From Lolium rigidum (Eukaryota; Streptophyta; Magnoliopsida; Poales; Poaceae): 64,000 nucleotides of DNA. Below the pieces are notes generated by a model. It was not told the origin of the DNA. It was given only the letters and a program-made list of their open reading frames with translations, and did no database searches. Positions 26,057-36,944 of the stretch are shown here, one piece after another. The number at the start of each line of letters is the position of its first letter. Position 1 is the first letter of the stretch. Where the stretch lies: positions 37,127,144-37,191,143 of the forward strand of contig NC_061511.1 in assembly GCF_022539505.1 (NCBI RefSeq), read 5' to 3'. The position numbers were made by a program, and so were the translations under genes.

Positions 26057-26749
26057 TCACCTATTTGTTTGATATATTCGTCGATGAGATCGAGACGAAG
26101 CGCCGCGACAATGGCGTATGGAAGCCGACTTTCTAGATCTAGATCTAGATTGAGCGGTCAATGCGGGATATTAGATCTAGATCTACATAGGGGGATGTGG
26201 GAGATGCATGTAGGAAGGGAAGATTTGCTCAAAAAATATGATTTTGTTTGGTCAAATTGGTGAAATTGGGGATAGAAATGGGCAAAAATGAGCTGGGTTG
26301 GGAGAAGGCTCGGGTTTGTGTGGAGGAGTGCGAGTGGTAGTAGAGTGGGGGAGTGGTTGTTGAGCAGAAATAACTGCCCGAGTTACTGCCGGCGCACCAT
26401 GGCACGGGCGCGCCGGCAAAACATAGCTATTTCGGCTATACCACCCCAGAGCCAGGCCCAAGAGTCATTGCTCGGCGCACCAGCCCAGGGGCGCGCCGGC
26501 AATAGCGCGTTTTCCGCCGGCGCACCCCTGGGCTGGTGCGCCGGCAATGACTCTTGGGCCTGGCCCGAATCGACCGCGGCCATGCCAAGTTTTTTCCCCG
26601 GCGCGTCTGTGCGGCAGGTGCGCCGGCAGTAGGCTTTCATCGCCAGCGCGGCAGCGAAGAGGTGCGCCGGCAACCATTCCCACCGGCGCATGTCAGAGGT
26701 GGTGCGCCGGCACCACTTGCCTCCACCTATAGCCATTTTCCTAGTAGTG
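26057..26749 (-). repeat. CACTA 5' terminal and subterminal repeat region
   Basis: This piece is the 5' end of the CACTA, separated from its transposase by the LARD insertion. From about 26385 to 26720 the motif GTGCGCCGGC or its inverse recurs many times in both orientations. It includes a strong palindromic arrangement at 26475-26550, where CAGCCCAGGGGCGCGCC is mirrored by GGCGCACCCCTGGGCTG. Arrays of this kind are the binding sites for CACTA transposases. The part at 26057-26320 is less repetitive and carries AGATCT-type tandem hexamers (26132-26185). It probably holds the promoter and first noncoding exon of the transposase gene. Confidence 0.8.
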
Positions 26750-26814
26750 GTAGGGCGCCCTAGCCTAGCAAGGCTGGCCGGCCACCTTACCCCCCATATA
26801 AGGAGGTGGGATGG

Positions 26815-28406
26815 TGATGCGCGTAGATGTACACGTCCGTTGGGAACCCCAAGAGGAAGGTATGATGCGCACAGTGGCAAGTTTTCCCTCAGAAAGAAAC
26901 CAAGGTTTAATCGAACCAGGAGGAGCCAAGAAGCACGTTAAAGGTTGATGGTGGCAAAATATGATGCGGCGCAACACCAGGGATTCCGGCGCCAACGTGG
27001 AACCTGCACAACACAACCAAAGTACTTTGCCCCAACGAAACAGTGAGGTTGTCAATCTCACCGGCTTGCTGTAACAAAGGATTAACCGTATTGTGTGGAA
27101 GATGATTGTTTGCGAAGAATAGTAAAGAACAATTGCAGTAGATTGTATGCGATGTAAAGAATTGGACCGGGGTCCACAGCTCACTAGAGGTGTCTCTCCC
27201 ATAAGATAAAAGCATGTTGGGTGAACAAATTACAGTCGGGCAATTGACAAATAGAAAAGGGCATAACAATGCATATACATGATATGATAAATATAGTGAG
27301 ATTTAATTGGGCATTACGACAAAGTACATAGACCGCTATCCAGCATGCATCTATGCCTAAAAAGTCCACCTTCAGGTTATCATCCGAACCCCTTCCGGTA
27401 TTAAGTTGCAAGCAACGAGACAATTGCATTAAGTATGGTGCGTAATGTAATCAACAACTACATCCTTAGACATAGCATCAATGTTTTATCCCTAGTGGCA
27501 ACGAGCACATCCACAACCTTAGAACTTTACGTCACTTGTCCCAGATTTAATGGAGGCATGAACCCACTATCGAGCATAAATACTCCCTCTTGGAGTTAAG
27601 AGCAAAAACTTGGCCAGAGCCTCTACTAATAACGGAGAGCATGCAAGATCATAAACAACACATAGGTAATAGATTGATAATCACCATAACATAGTATTCT
27701 CTATCCATCGGATCCCGACAAACACAACATATAGTATTACAGATAGATGATCTTGATCATGTTAGGCAGCTCACAAGATCCAACAATGAAGCACATGAGG
27801 AGAAGACGACCATCTAGCTACTGCTATGGACCCATAGTCCAGTGGTGAACTACTCACTCATCACTCCGGAGGCGATCATGGCGATGAAGAGTCCTCCGGG
27901 AGATGATTCCCCTCTCCGGCGAGGTGCCGGAGGCGATCTCCTGAATCCCCGAGATGGGATTCGCGGCGGCGGCGTCTCGGAAGGTTTTCCGTATCGTGGC
28001 TCTCGGTACGGAGGGTTTCGCGACGAAGACTTTAAGTAGGCGGAAGGAGCAGCGCGGGGGCCACACGAGGGCCCCACACGCTAGGGCGCGCGGCCAAGAC
28101 CTGGGCCGCGCCGCCCTAGTGTGGCGGCGCCTCGTGGCCCCACTTCCTTTCCCCTCGGTCTTACGGAAGCTTCGTGCAAAAATAGGACCACAGGCGTTGA
28201 TTTCGTCCAATTCCGAGAATATTTCCTTACTAGGATTTACGAAACCAAAAACAGCGAAAACAGACAAGCTGGCTCTTCGGCATCTTGTTAATAGGTTAGT
28301 GCCGGAAAATGCGTAAATACGACATATAATGTGTATAAAACATGTAGATATCATCAATAATGTAGCATGGAACATAAGAAATTATCGATACGTCGGAGAC
28401 GTATCA
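26815..28406 (-). repeat. 3' LTR of the minus-strand gag-only element
   Basis: The LTR is 1592 bp and lies on the left because the element is inverted. On the minus strand it is preceded by CTAAGCTTGGGATGC (28407-28421), the polypurine-type tract. Confidence 0.85.
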
Positions 28407-30997
28407 GCATCCCAAGCTTAGTTACGCTCGTCCCGAGCGAGTAAACGATGACAAGGATAATTTACGGAGTGACATGCCATCATAATCTTGATCATACTAT
28501 TGTAAACATATGTAATGAATGCAGCGATCAAAACAATGGTAATGACATGAGTAAATAAATGAATCATAAAGCAAAGACTTTTCATGAATAGTACTTCAAG
28601 ACAAGCATCAATAAGTCTTGCATAAGAGTTAACTCATAAAGCAATAAATCAAAGTAAAGGTATTGAAGCAACACAAAGGAAGATTAAGTTTCAGCGGTTG
28701 CTTTCAACTTATAACATGTATATCTCATGGATAGTGTCAATATAAAGTAATATAACAAGTGCAATATGCAAGTATGTAGGAATCAATGCACAGTTCACAC
28801 AAGTGTTTGCTTCTTGAGGTGGAGAGAGATAGGTAAAGCTGACTCAACAATAAAAGTAAAAGAAAGGTCCTTCAAAGAGGAAAGCATCGATTGCTATATT
28901 TGTGCTAGAGCTTTTATTTTGAAAACATGAAACAATTTTGTCAACGGTAGTAATAAAGCATATGAGTTATGTAAATTATATCTTACAAGTTGCAAGCCTC
29001 ATGCATAGTATACTAATAGTGCCCGCACCTTGTCCTAATCAGCTTGGACTACCGGATCATCGCAATACACATGTTTCAACCAAGTGTCACAAAGGGGTAC
29101 CTCCATGCCGCTCGTACAAAGGTCTAAGGAGAAAACTCGCATTTTGGATTTCTCGCTTTTGATTATTCTCAACTTAGACATTCATACCGGGACAACATGG
29201 ACAACAGATAATGGACTCCTCTTTAATGCATAAGCATGTGGCAAAAATTAGTGTTCTCATATGAGATTGAGGATATATGTCCAAAACTGAAACTTCCACC
29301 ATGATTCATGGCTTTAGTTAGCGGCCCAATGTTCTTCTCTAACAATATGCATGCTCCAACCATTAAGGTGGTAGATCTCTCTTACTTCAGACAAGACGGA
29401 CATGCATAGCAACTCACATGATATTCAACAAAGAATAGTTGATGGCGTCCCCAGAAGCATGGTTATCGCACAACAAGCAACTTAATTAATAAGAGATAAA
29501 GTGCATAAGTACATATTCAATACCACAATAGTTTTTAAGGCTATTTTGTCCCATGAGCTATATATTGCAAAGGTGAATGATGGAATTTTAAAGGTAGCAC
29601 TCAAGCAATTTACTTTGGAATGGCGGAGAAATACCATGTAGTAGGTAGGTATGGTGGACACAAATGGCATAGTGGTTGGCTCAAGGATTTTGGATGCATG
29701 AGAAGTATTCCCTCTCGATACAAGTTTTAGGCTAGCAAGGTTATTTGAAGCAAACTCAAGGATGAACCGGTGCAGCAAAACTCACATAAAAGACATATTG
29801 TAAACATTATAAGACTCTACACCGTCTTCCTTGTTGTTCAAAACGCAATACTAGAAATTATCTAGACCTTAGAGAGACCAAATACGCAAACCAAATTTTA
29901 GCAAGCTCTATGTATTTCTTCATTAATTGGTGCAAAGTATATGATGCAAGAGCTTAAACATGAGCACAACAATTGCCAAGTATCACATTATCCAAGACAT
30001 TTTAGAATTACTACATGTAGTGTTTACCGATTCCAACCATATAACAATTTTAACGAAGAAGTTTCAACCTTCGCCTTGAACATTATGAGTAAAGCCTAAG
30101 GACATATTTGTCCATATGCAACAGTGGAGCGTGTCTCTCTCCCACATAGTGAATGCTAGGATCCATTTTATTCAAACGAAAACAAAAACAAAACAAACCG
30201 ACGCTCCAAGTAAAGAACATAAGATGTGACTGAATAAAAATATAGTTTCAGGGGAGGAACCTGATGATGTTGTCGATGAAGAAGGGGATGCCTTGGGCAT
30301 CCCCAAGCTTAGACGCTTGAGTCTTCTTAAAATATGCAGGGATGAACCATGGGGGCATCCCCAAGCTTAGAGCTTTCACTCCTCTTGATCATAGTATATC
30401 ATACTCCTCTCTTGACCCTTGAAAACTTCCTTCACACCAAACTTCAAGCAAACTCATTAGAGGGTTAGTGCACAATTAAAAATTCACATATTCAGAGGTG
30501 ACACAATCATTCTTAACACTTCGGACATTGCACAAAGCTACTGGACATTAATGGATCAAAGGAATTCATCCAACATAGCAAATACGGCAATGCGAAATAA
30601 AAGGCAGAATCTGTCAAAAACAGAACAGTCCGTAAAGACGAACCTGAAAGGGTCACTAGACTTGCTCAAATGGAAAAACTCAAAACTAATGAAAGTTGCG
30701 TACATATCTGAGGATCACGCTCGTAATTTTGCAGATTTTTTCGAATTTTCTACGAGAGACTTATGCCAGAATTCGTGACGAGACGGCAATGTTGTTTCTG
30801 CAGCAGCGATCCCAAATATAACATCAACTTTAACATAGAAACTTTACTTGGCACAAAAACATGATAAGGAGAGGTTGCTACAGTAGTAAACAACTTCCAA
30901 GACTCAAATATAAAACAAAATACTGTAGTAAAAACATGGGTTGTCTCCCATAAGCGCTTTTCTTTAACGCCTTTCAGCTAGGCGCAGAAAGTGTGAA
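28407..30997 (-). other. Noncoding interior of the minus-strand gag-only element
   Basis: The stretch is collinear with 9993-12566 of the sister element, including the GGGGATGCC purine tracts (about 30283-30370). No pol-like reading frame is seen. An antisense open stretch at 30551-30778 is shared with the sister copy. Confidence 0.6.
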
Positions 30998-31720
30998 TCA
31001 AGTAACATCAAGAGTAGAAGCATCAACATTATTTTTCTTGCAAACACAACTTGTTGCAGAGGGTACTTTAGGCGCTCCATTATCTAAATTTTCTATGGTG
31101 GTGCTAGGGGTTTTAGCAATTTTAGGCCTATAATTCTTTTGTTTAGGCACTTTAGAGGCATACATGAATTTTTGCTCTTTACCCACATAAGCTTTCTCAT
31201 TATACTTGAGAGAAGAAAAGGTTGAACCCAAGGTTCCCATAGCTTTTTCAAGTTCATCAATCCTATTGGTTTGATTATCCTGGACAACACAAGTTCCTAG
31301 GACACTAATCCTTTCATCAATTCCTCCTAAGGATTTATCAAGTTCATTAGTTTTATCAAGTAACATTTCCAATTTAGTTCCAATACTTGGAAATTTTTTC
31401 TCTATGGTTTCCAATTTTTTCATAACATCCTCAAGAGAGATTTCAATTTTAACTTCATTAACAGGTGGTATTCCAACTAGACTCTCAATGATGCAACTAG
31501 CTTCTAAATCGGGAGTACCTAGGAAATTACCTCCCGAAAGAGTATCAAGAACATACCTATTACAACTAGATAAGCCAACATAAAAGTTCCTAAGAAGGAT
31601 AGTAGTGGAGTGTTTCTTAATCCACCTATGATGAGCATTACTAATTCTGTACCAAGCATCTTTAAAACTTTCTCCACCTTGTTGCTTAAAATAACGAACT
31701 TCAACTTCAGGATTACTCAT
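30998..31720 (-). CDS. gag: Retrotransposon Gag-like protein (240 aa)
   Basis: The frame is uninterrupted from MSNPEVEVRYFKQQGGESF to NVDASTLDVT and stop. I chose the Met at 31720; the frame is open upstream to 31792, but that part reads as leader. Residues about 15-65 match the plant retrotransposon gag core: ESFKDAWYRISNAHHRW, then LLRNFYVGLSSCNRYVLD and GGNFLG. A coiled-coil-like stretch follows (DVMKKLETIEKKFPS... about residues 105-165). No zinc knuckle is present. Gag would form the cytoplasmic particle that packages element RNA. With no pol downstream, the element would depend on enzymes supplied by a relative. Intactness suggests recent insertion. Confidence 0.8.
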   Translation of the reverse strand: MSNPEVEVRYFKQQGGESFKDAWYRISNAHHRWIKKHSTTILLRNFYVGLSSCNRYVLDTLSGGNFLGTPDLEASCIIESLVGIPPVNEVKIEISLEDVMKKLETIEKKFPSIGTKLEMLLDKTNELDKSLGGIDERISVLGTCVVQDNQTNRIDELEKAMGTLGSTFSSLKYNEKAYVGKEQKFMYASKVPKQKNYRPKIAKTPSTTIENLDNGAPKVPSATSCVCKKNNVDASTLDVT

Positions 31721-31965
31721 TTTAATAGTAATAAAGTAAACTAAGCAAAGACAAGTAACTAATTTTTTTTTGTGTTTTGATATAGAGAACAAGACAGTAA
31801 ATTAAGTAAAACTAGCAACTAATTTTTTCGTGTTTTGTTTAAGTGCAGCAAACAAAGTAGTAAATAAAATAAAGCAAGACAAAAACAAAGTAAAGAGATT
31901 GGGAAGTGGAGACTCCCCTTGCAGCGTGTCTTGATCTCCCCGGCAACGGCGCCAAAAAACAGGCT

Positions 31966-33558
31966 TGATGCGCGTAGATGTACACGTCCGTTGGGAACCC
32001 CAAGAGGAAGGTATGATGCACACAGTGGCAAGTTTTCCCTCAGAAAGAAACCAAGGTTTAATCAAACCAGGAGGAGCCAAGAAGCACGTTGAAGGTTGAT
32101 GGTGGCGAAATATGATGCGGCGCAACACCAGGGATTCCGGCGCCAACGTGGAACCTGCACAACTAAACCAAAGTACTTTGCCCCAACGAAACAGTGAGGT
32201 TGTCAATCTCACCGGCTTGCTGTAACAAAGGATTAACCGTATTGTGTGGAAGATGATTGTTTGCGAAGAATAGTAAAGAACAATTGCAGTAGATTGTATG
32301 CGATGTAAAGAATTGGACCGGGGTCCACAGTTCACTAGAGGTGTCTCTCCCATAATATAAAAGCATGTTGGGTGAACAAATTACAGTCGGACAATTGACA
32401 AATAGAAAAGGGCATAACAATGCATATACATGATATGATAAATATAGTGAGATTTAATTGGGCATTACGACAAAGTACATAGACCGCTATCCGACATGCA
32501 TCTATGCCTAAAAAGTCCACCTTCGGGTTATCATCCGAACCCCTTCCGGTATTAAGTTGCAAGCAACGAGACAATTGCATTAAGTATGGTGCGTAATGTA
32601 ATCAACAACTACATCCTTAGACATAGCATCAATGTTTTATCCCTAGTGGCAACAGCACATCCACAACCTTAGAACTTTCCGTCCATCGTCCCGGATTTAA
32701 TGGAGGCATGAACCCACTATCGAGCATAAATACTCCCTCTTGGAGTTAAGAGCAAAAACTTGGCCGAGCCTCTACTAATAACGGAGAGCATGCAAGATCA
32801 TAAACAACACATAGGTAATAGATTGATAATCACCATAACATAGTATTCTCTATCCATCGGATCCCGACAAACACAACATATAGTATTACAGATAGATGAT
32901 CTTGATCATGTTAGGCAGCTCACAAGATCCAACAATGAAGCAAATGAGGAGAAGACGACCATCTAGCTACTGCTATGGACCCATAGTCCAGTGGTGAACT
33001 ACTCACTCATCACTCCGGAGGCGATCATGGCGATGAAGAGTCCTCCGGGAGATGATTCCCCTCTCCGGTAGGGTGCCGGAGGCGATTTCCTGAATCCCCC
33101 GAGATGGGATTCGCGGCGGCGGCGTCTCTGGAAGGTTTTCCGTATCGTGGCTCTCGGTACAGAGGGTTTCGCGATGAAGACTTTAAGTAGGCGGAAGGGC
33201 AACGCGGGGGGGCCACACGAGGGCCCCACATGCTAGGGCCGCGCGGCCAAGACCTGGGCCACGCCGCCCTAGTGTGGCGGCGCCTCGTGGCCCCACTTCC
33301 TTTCCCCCTCGGTCTTCTGGAAGCTTCGTGCAAAAATAGGACCCTGGGCGTTGATTTCGTCCAATTCCGAGAATATTTCCTTACTAGGATTTCTGAAACC
33401 AAAAATAGCGAAAACGACAAGCGGCTCTTCGGCATCTTGTTAATAGGTTAGTGCCGGAAAATGCGTAAATACGACATATAATGTGTATAAAACATGTAGA
33501 TATCATCAATAATGTAGCATGGAACATAAGAAATTATCGATATGTCGGAGACGTATCA
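31966..33558 (-). repeat. 5' LTR of the minus-strand gag-only element
   Basis: The LTR is 1593 bp. It is the upstream LTR in the element's own direction, next to gag. It differs from its partner mostly at CAG/CTG (for example CTTCTGGAAG at 33315 against CTTACGGAAG at 28160). Confidence 0.85.
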
Positions 33559-33563
33559 GATGG

Positions 33564-33876
33564 CTAGGGTTTAGAGATAGACAAGTTTAGACTAAAGATT
33601 AGGGTTTTCCCCATTGCGTGTGTTCACGTGTATCATCCCTCCGGGGGTACAGTGCTGTCGTTTATCTATATTATCCGCTGCGAAGGTTTTTGTGTTCATC
33701 AAGAATTATCTAGCTCAAGGTTTCAGGCGTATCGTTCATCGATCCGTTGCTTGCTGATTCGTTCCCTCTTCTCCAGGATGCGATCATCGCGTTGTTGGGA
33801 GGATTCTCTACACCAGGTTCTCGCTGTGAAAGATCGGGCAACAACAACCTAGGTGGATCTAGTGGGATCCCCCTTA
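33564..33876 (+). repeat. Left LTR (3' part) of the gag-protease element
   Basis: The match is to 36622-36944. The upstream part of the LTR is at 26753-26814 and before the window. The LTR appears to end in CCCCCTTA, followed by TTATGTGGTACC. Confidence 0.75.
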
Positions 33877-34180
33877 TTATGTGGTACCAGCTTTCTGGGC
33901 TGCTCACGGCGAGGTTTTGTTGATCGATCGCATCTAGATTGGTTTGCATTGGAGAAGATTGGCTCTAGATCGGAGGTGTTTGGCTCTTGGTCGAAGGAGG
34001 TTGGTTGGAGGAAGTTTGGAGCTGTTGTGGTGCAGTTTGCAGGTCATCCATGGTTGTTTCGGAGGTCAAAATCGCGAAAAATCGAGGCTGGAATCGAGAA
34101 GAAGAGGCAGATTCACGACGCGATCCGGTCCCCAGGCCGGTTGACCGGGCCCTGGACCGGCCAAATCGGACCAGAGGCTG

Positions 34181-34925
34181 GTGCCAACCGACCCGTATAC
34201 TGTGCCGCCCAGCCGCGCGGCCGGCCGGCAGGCCGGTCAGACCGAGCCGCAGGCCGGTCAGTCCGGTCCCCAGGCCGGTCCAACCGGGCCCTGGGCCGGA
34301 CCAACCAGTCCCCAGGCCGGTCCAACCGGGCCATGGGCCGGGCCAGCTGTTGCTGCTAGTGATGTTTTGTTTCCGGCGTATTCTTTCGCGATGCCATCAT
34401 TTGCTAGTGATTTTTATGGGAAGCGGTGTGTTTCAGGAAAAAGATCTGGAGATGTTTTCAATGATTTCCTTATTAAATGATGTTTCATTTGCTGAGACTA
34501 CGGTCAAGTGGAAACTTCATCATTATGCATCGGTTTCAGATTATGAGTTGTGGGAATGTCATATACGCCAGGATTTGCAAAGGTGTGGTGATTATGAGTT
34601 CTTGGATGATTCTACACGGTTGGTACTTGCTGTTCGACGTGTGGATGAAGAAATACACAATTGGTGGAATAAGGAGATGCGTGTGAAGGGCATTATGTCT
34701 GCAACTTGGTTTAATTTTCGGGATTTCTTACGTGCGTGTTTTGTGTTTGGTAACAAGCCTAGAATGCATGTGAAGACCCTCAAACAACCACCTCGGGTTG
34801 TGTCACTGCTGGCTGAGGTTGGCAAGAGGTTGCAGCTATGTTCCAAGGAAGGTATGGTTATGTCTATTCCGTCTCCTGCAAAGGAGGTGGTGTGCTCTAA
34901 CACTAATTGGAGGAGGTTGTTCTAG
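34181..34925 (+). pseudogene. Gag relic with Pro/Gly-rich repeat, gag-protease element
   Basis: The first part (34190-34360) is a GC-rich minisatellite whose units encode variations on PQAGPTGPWAGP in one frame. A frame change then leads into a gag-like segment (ISLLNDVSFAETTVKWKLHH, then ISATWFNFRDFLRACFVFGNK-like residues) that ends at 34925. The repeat is open in all three plus frames, so its length is a poor guide to coding. I recognise the gag identity from position and general composition rather than a strong motif. Gag and the next frame overlap by about 19 bases in a different frame, as is usual for retroelements. Confidence 0.5.
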
Positions 34926-36355
34926 TTCAGGCAGTCACTGAGGAGAGGAAACCTGGCTCTGATACCAAGAGCGCTACTGTGACTGTTGAGGAGGATGTAC
35001 CATTGAGCGGGCTGAATATGCAACTCAAGAAGGTACAAGATGATGCTTGCAAGACAGTTGACAAGGGTCAGCGGTTGAGTTTGTTTCAGACTGAGTGCAT
35101 TATCAAGGACAAAGCTTGCAAGTTGATGATTGATGGTGGTAGCTGTACTAATGCTATTAGCAAGGCGATGGTGGCAGCGTTGGGGTTGTCTACATGGCGT
35201 CTTCCTGAACCTAAACGTCTTGAGTGGTTGAATAGTTGTGGTATGCTGAAGATTACTCACAAGGTGCGTGTGCTATTTACAGTTGATGAGTATGTTGATG
35301 AGATAGAGTGTGATGTGTTGCCATTGGAGGTGTGTGGATTGCTACTTGGGCGTCCTTGGCAGTATGATCGCAATGTGACACATGCTGGGCGAGCAAATAC
35401 ATATTCATCTATGCATGGTGGCAAACAGAGGACTTTGAAGCCTATGGGTGATGATCATATCAAGTCCGATGTGGAGTTAGTGGTGCGTAAGGAGAAGTTG
35501 CACAAGTCTAAAGTGCAGCAAGAGGTGCATGATGTTCCAAGCATTGATGTTGGTGATGTTTCAGCCATGCCTGTAGATGACAAGCCAGTTCTTGTTGGTG
35601 ACAAGCCGGATGAAGCTACACTTATTGTTGATGACGATGTTGCAGCATGTGCTACAGTTCCAGTTTGTGTTGATGCTATTATACAGACTGATGATGTTCC
35701 AGTACATATGGCGCAGATGCGCATGGGAGGAGTGGGAGGCAAGCAGGTTAGAGAAGCCAGTGCTGATGGTGTTCCAGACCGGTCACAGGCCCGGTCCAAC
35801 AGGACCAGGCGCCGGATGAGCCCGGTTCAGACCGGCTTCTGCGCTGATGCCAGCCGGGGCATGTTCTGTGAGACATTGCGACGGCCCGGTCATGATCCGG
35901 TCCCAGACCCGGTCACAACCGGACCGACCGGTGCCAGATCCGGTCAACCGGCTTATAGACCGGCTGTGGCGGAGCGCGTCAGTGGAGACAGTGGGCAGCG
36001 GCACTACCGTGCTAGGAGTACTGCAGTCCAGTTTTCCGCGACACCGCAGATGCATCGAGGCAAGGATGGATGTGTGAGACATTTATGTGGCCCAGGCATT
36101 ACACATCTTGTGCAGGGTCATGTTCAGCAACACAGGGTTCCATCAAGACCTCAGAAGAAGAAGGTATTGGCGCCAAAGTTCAAGCTCATGTGGAGAAGAA
36201 AGGAGGCGCCAAGTGCTGTATCAAGTCAAGCAAGCCGCGAGGGAGGATGTGGTGTGGAAGGCAAGCAAGACTTGAGGACGGCGAGGACGTGTCATTTTCA
36301 TATCACGTCACCTTTTTCCAGAAGACCCTCACGCGTTGGGGACAACGCTTCTTGA
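34907..36355 (+). CDS. Retropepsin-like protease polyprotein fragment (482 aa frame)
   Basis: Residues about 45-165 are a pepsin-like retroviral-type protease of plant gypsy elements: CKLMIDGGSCTNAISKAMV carries the active-site Asp, and a second conserved segment reads CGLLLGRPWQYDRN. The following 300 residues are low-complexity (acidic, Val/Asp-rich) and then a second GC-rich, CCGGTC-repeat-rich segment (35775-35965) similar to the one in gag. No reverse transcriptase or integrase follows; the right LTR begins within 20 bases of the stop. The protease would mature the polyprotein. The element is internally deleted or naturally lacks pol. Confidence 0.7.
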   Translation: MEEVVLVQAVTEERKPGSDTKSATVTVEEDVPLSGLNMQLKKVQDDACKTVDKGQRLSLFQTECIIKDKACKLMIDGGSCTNAISKAMVAALGLSTWRLPEPKRLEWLNSCGMLKITHKVRVLFTVDEYVDEIECDVLPLEVCGLLLGRPWQYDRNVTHAGRANTYSSMHGGKQRTLKPMGDDHIKSDVELVVRKEKLHKSKVQQEVHDVPSIDVGDVSAMPVDDKPVLVGDKPDEATLIVDDDVAACATVPVCVDAIIQTDDVPVHMAQMRMGGVGGKQVREASADGVPDRSQARSNRTRRRMSPVQTGFCADASRGMFCETLRRPGHDPVPDPVTTGPTGARSGQPAYRPAVAERVSGDSGQRHYRARSTAVQFSATPQMHRGKDGCVRHLCGPGITHLVQGHVQQHRVPSRPQKKKVLAPKFKLMWRRKEAPSAVSSQASREGGCGVEGKQDLRTARTCHFHITSPFSRRPSRVGDNAS

Positions 36356-36367
36356 AGAAGGGGATGA

Positions 36368-36944
36368 TGATATGGATATCCAGGCCTGGTACACTAGGAC
36401 AGCCATTGATATGATAATTAGGTCTAAGGTTGTACCAGTATTTTATCATAGTCTTGTTATTAGGAAATAATAATGTAGCCAGGTCATGTGGTGGGCCAAT
36501 TAGGGTTAATTTAGTGTTGTGTTTGGTTTTGGGCCTGTCCAAACCAAACCAGGTCAGGGCCCATAGTGGGGTGCCCCAGCCTAGCAAGGCTGGCCGGCCA
36601 CCTTACCCCTCATATAAGGAGGTGGGATGGCTAGGGTTTAGAGATAGACAAGTTTAGACTAAAGATTAGGGTTTTCCCCATTGCGTGTGTTCACGTGTAT
36701 CATCCCTCCGGGGGTACGGCGCTGCCGTTTATCTATATTATCCGCTGCGAAGGTTCTTGTGTTCATCCAGGATTATCTAGCTCAAGGTTTGAGGCGTATC
36801 GTTCATCGATCCGTTGCTTGCTGGATTTGTTCCCTCTTCTCCAGGCTGCATTCATCGCGTTGTTGGGAGGATTCTCTACCCCAGGTTCTCACTGTGAAAG
36901 ATCGGGCAACAACAACCTAGGTGGATCTAGTGGGATCCCCCTTA
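36368..36944 (+). repeat. Right LTR of the gag-protease element
   Basis: The start is placed after the purine tract GAAGAAGGGGATGA (36354-36367) at TGATATGGATATCC. The end is CCCCCTTA. The exact start is uncertain by a few bases because the left LTR start is outside the window. Confidence 0.65.

Larger units (their letters stand above)
1..26749 (-). mobile_element. CACTA (En/Spm) DNA transposon, split by a nested LARD, 3' end outside the window
   Basis: The element runs right to left. Its 5' terminus is at 26749, where the minus strand reads CACTACTAGGAAAATGG, a classic CACTA end. GTA follows at 26750-26752 as the probable one side of the 3-bp target duplication. Its transposase gene lies at 1-3081, and the other terminus is beyond base 1. 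Bases 3326-26056 are not part of it: they are an LTR element plus its ATTAA target duplication, and removing them rejoins 3325 to 26057. The CACTA itself sits inside the 5' LTR of the gag-protease element described at 33564-36944, because the sequence after 26752 matches that element's right LTR near 36575. Confidence 0.85.
26815..33558 (-). mobile_element. Gag-only LTR retrotransposon (Sabrina/WHAM-like), minus strand, nested in the gag-protease element LTR
   Basis: LTRs lie at 26815-28406 and 31966-33558, with GATGG on both sides (26810-26814 and 33559-33563). The intact counterpart GTGGGATGGCTAGGG occurs in the right LTR of the host element at 36621, which proves the insertion. The LTRs belong to the same family as those at 7529 and 12567, but the LTR ends differ by several bases (GATGCGCGTAGATGTACACG here). 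The interior carries one intact gag-like frame and no pol. It is non-autonomous for reverse transcription. Confidence 0.88.
26753..36944 (+). mobile_element. LTR retrotransposon with gag and protease only; 5' LTR broken by two insertions
   Basis: Its right LTR is at about 36368-36944. Its left LTR is recognisable at 26753-26814 and 33564-33876, interrupted by the minus-strand gag-only element, and it begins before the window because the CACTA also sits in it. The two LTR copies share GGATGGCTAGGGTTTAGAG, CGTATCATCCCTCCGGGGG and GGTGGATCTAGTGGGATCC. Right after the left LTR comes GTGGTACCAG, a degraded initiator-Met-type primer site. Only gag-like and protease-like sequence lies between the LTRs. 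TCAAC at about 36945 is a candidate target duplication; the left copy is outside the window. Confidence 0.75.

Noticed and set aside
34190..34360. CRISPR-like array of short repeats
   Set aside because: Repeats are contiguous GC-rich minisatellite units without unique spacers, in a plant retroelement.
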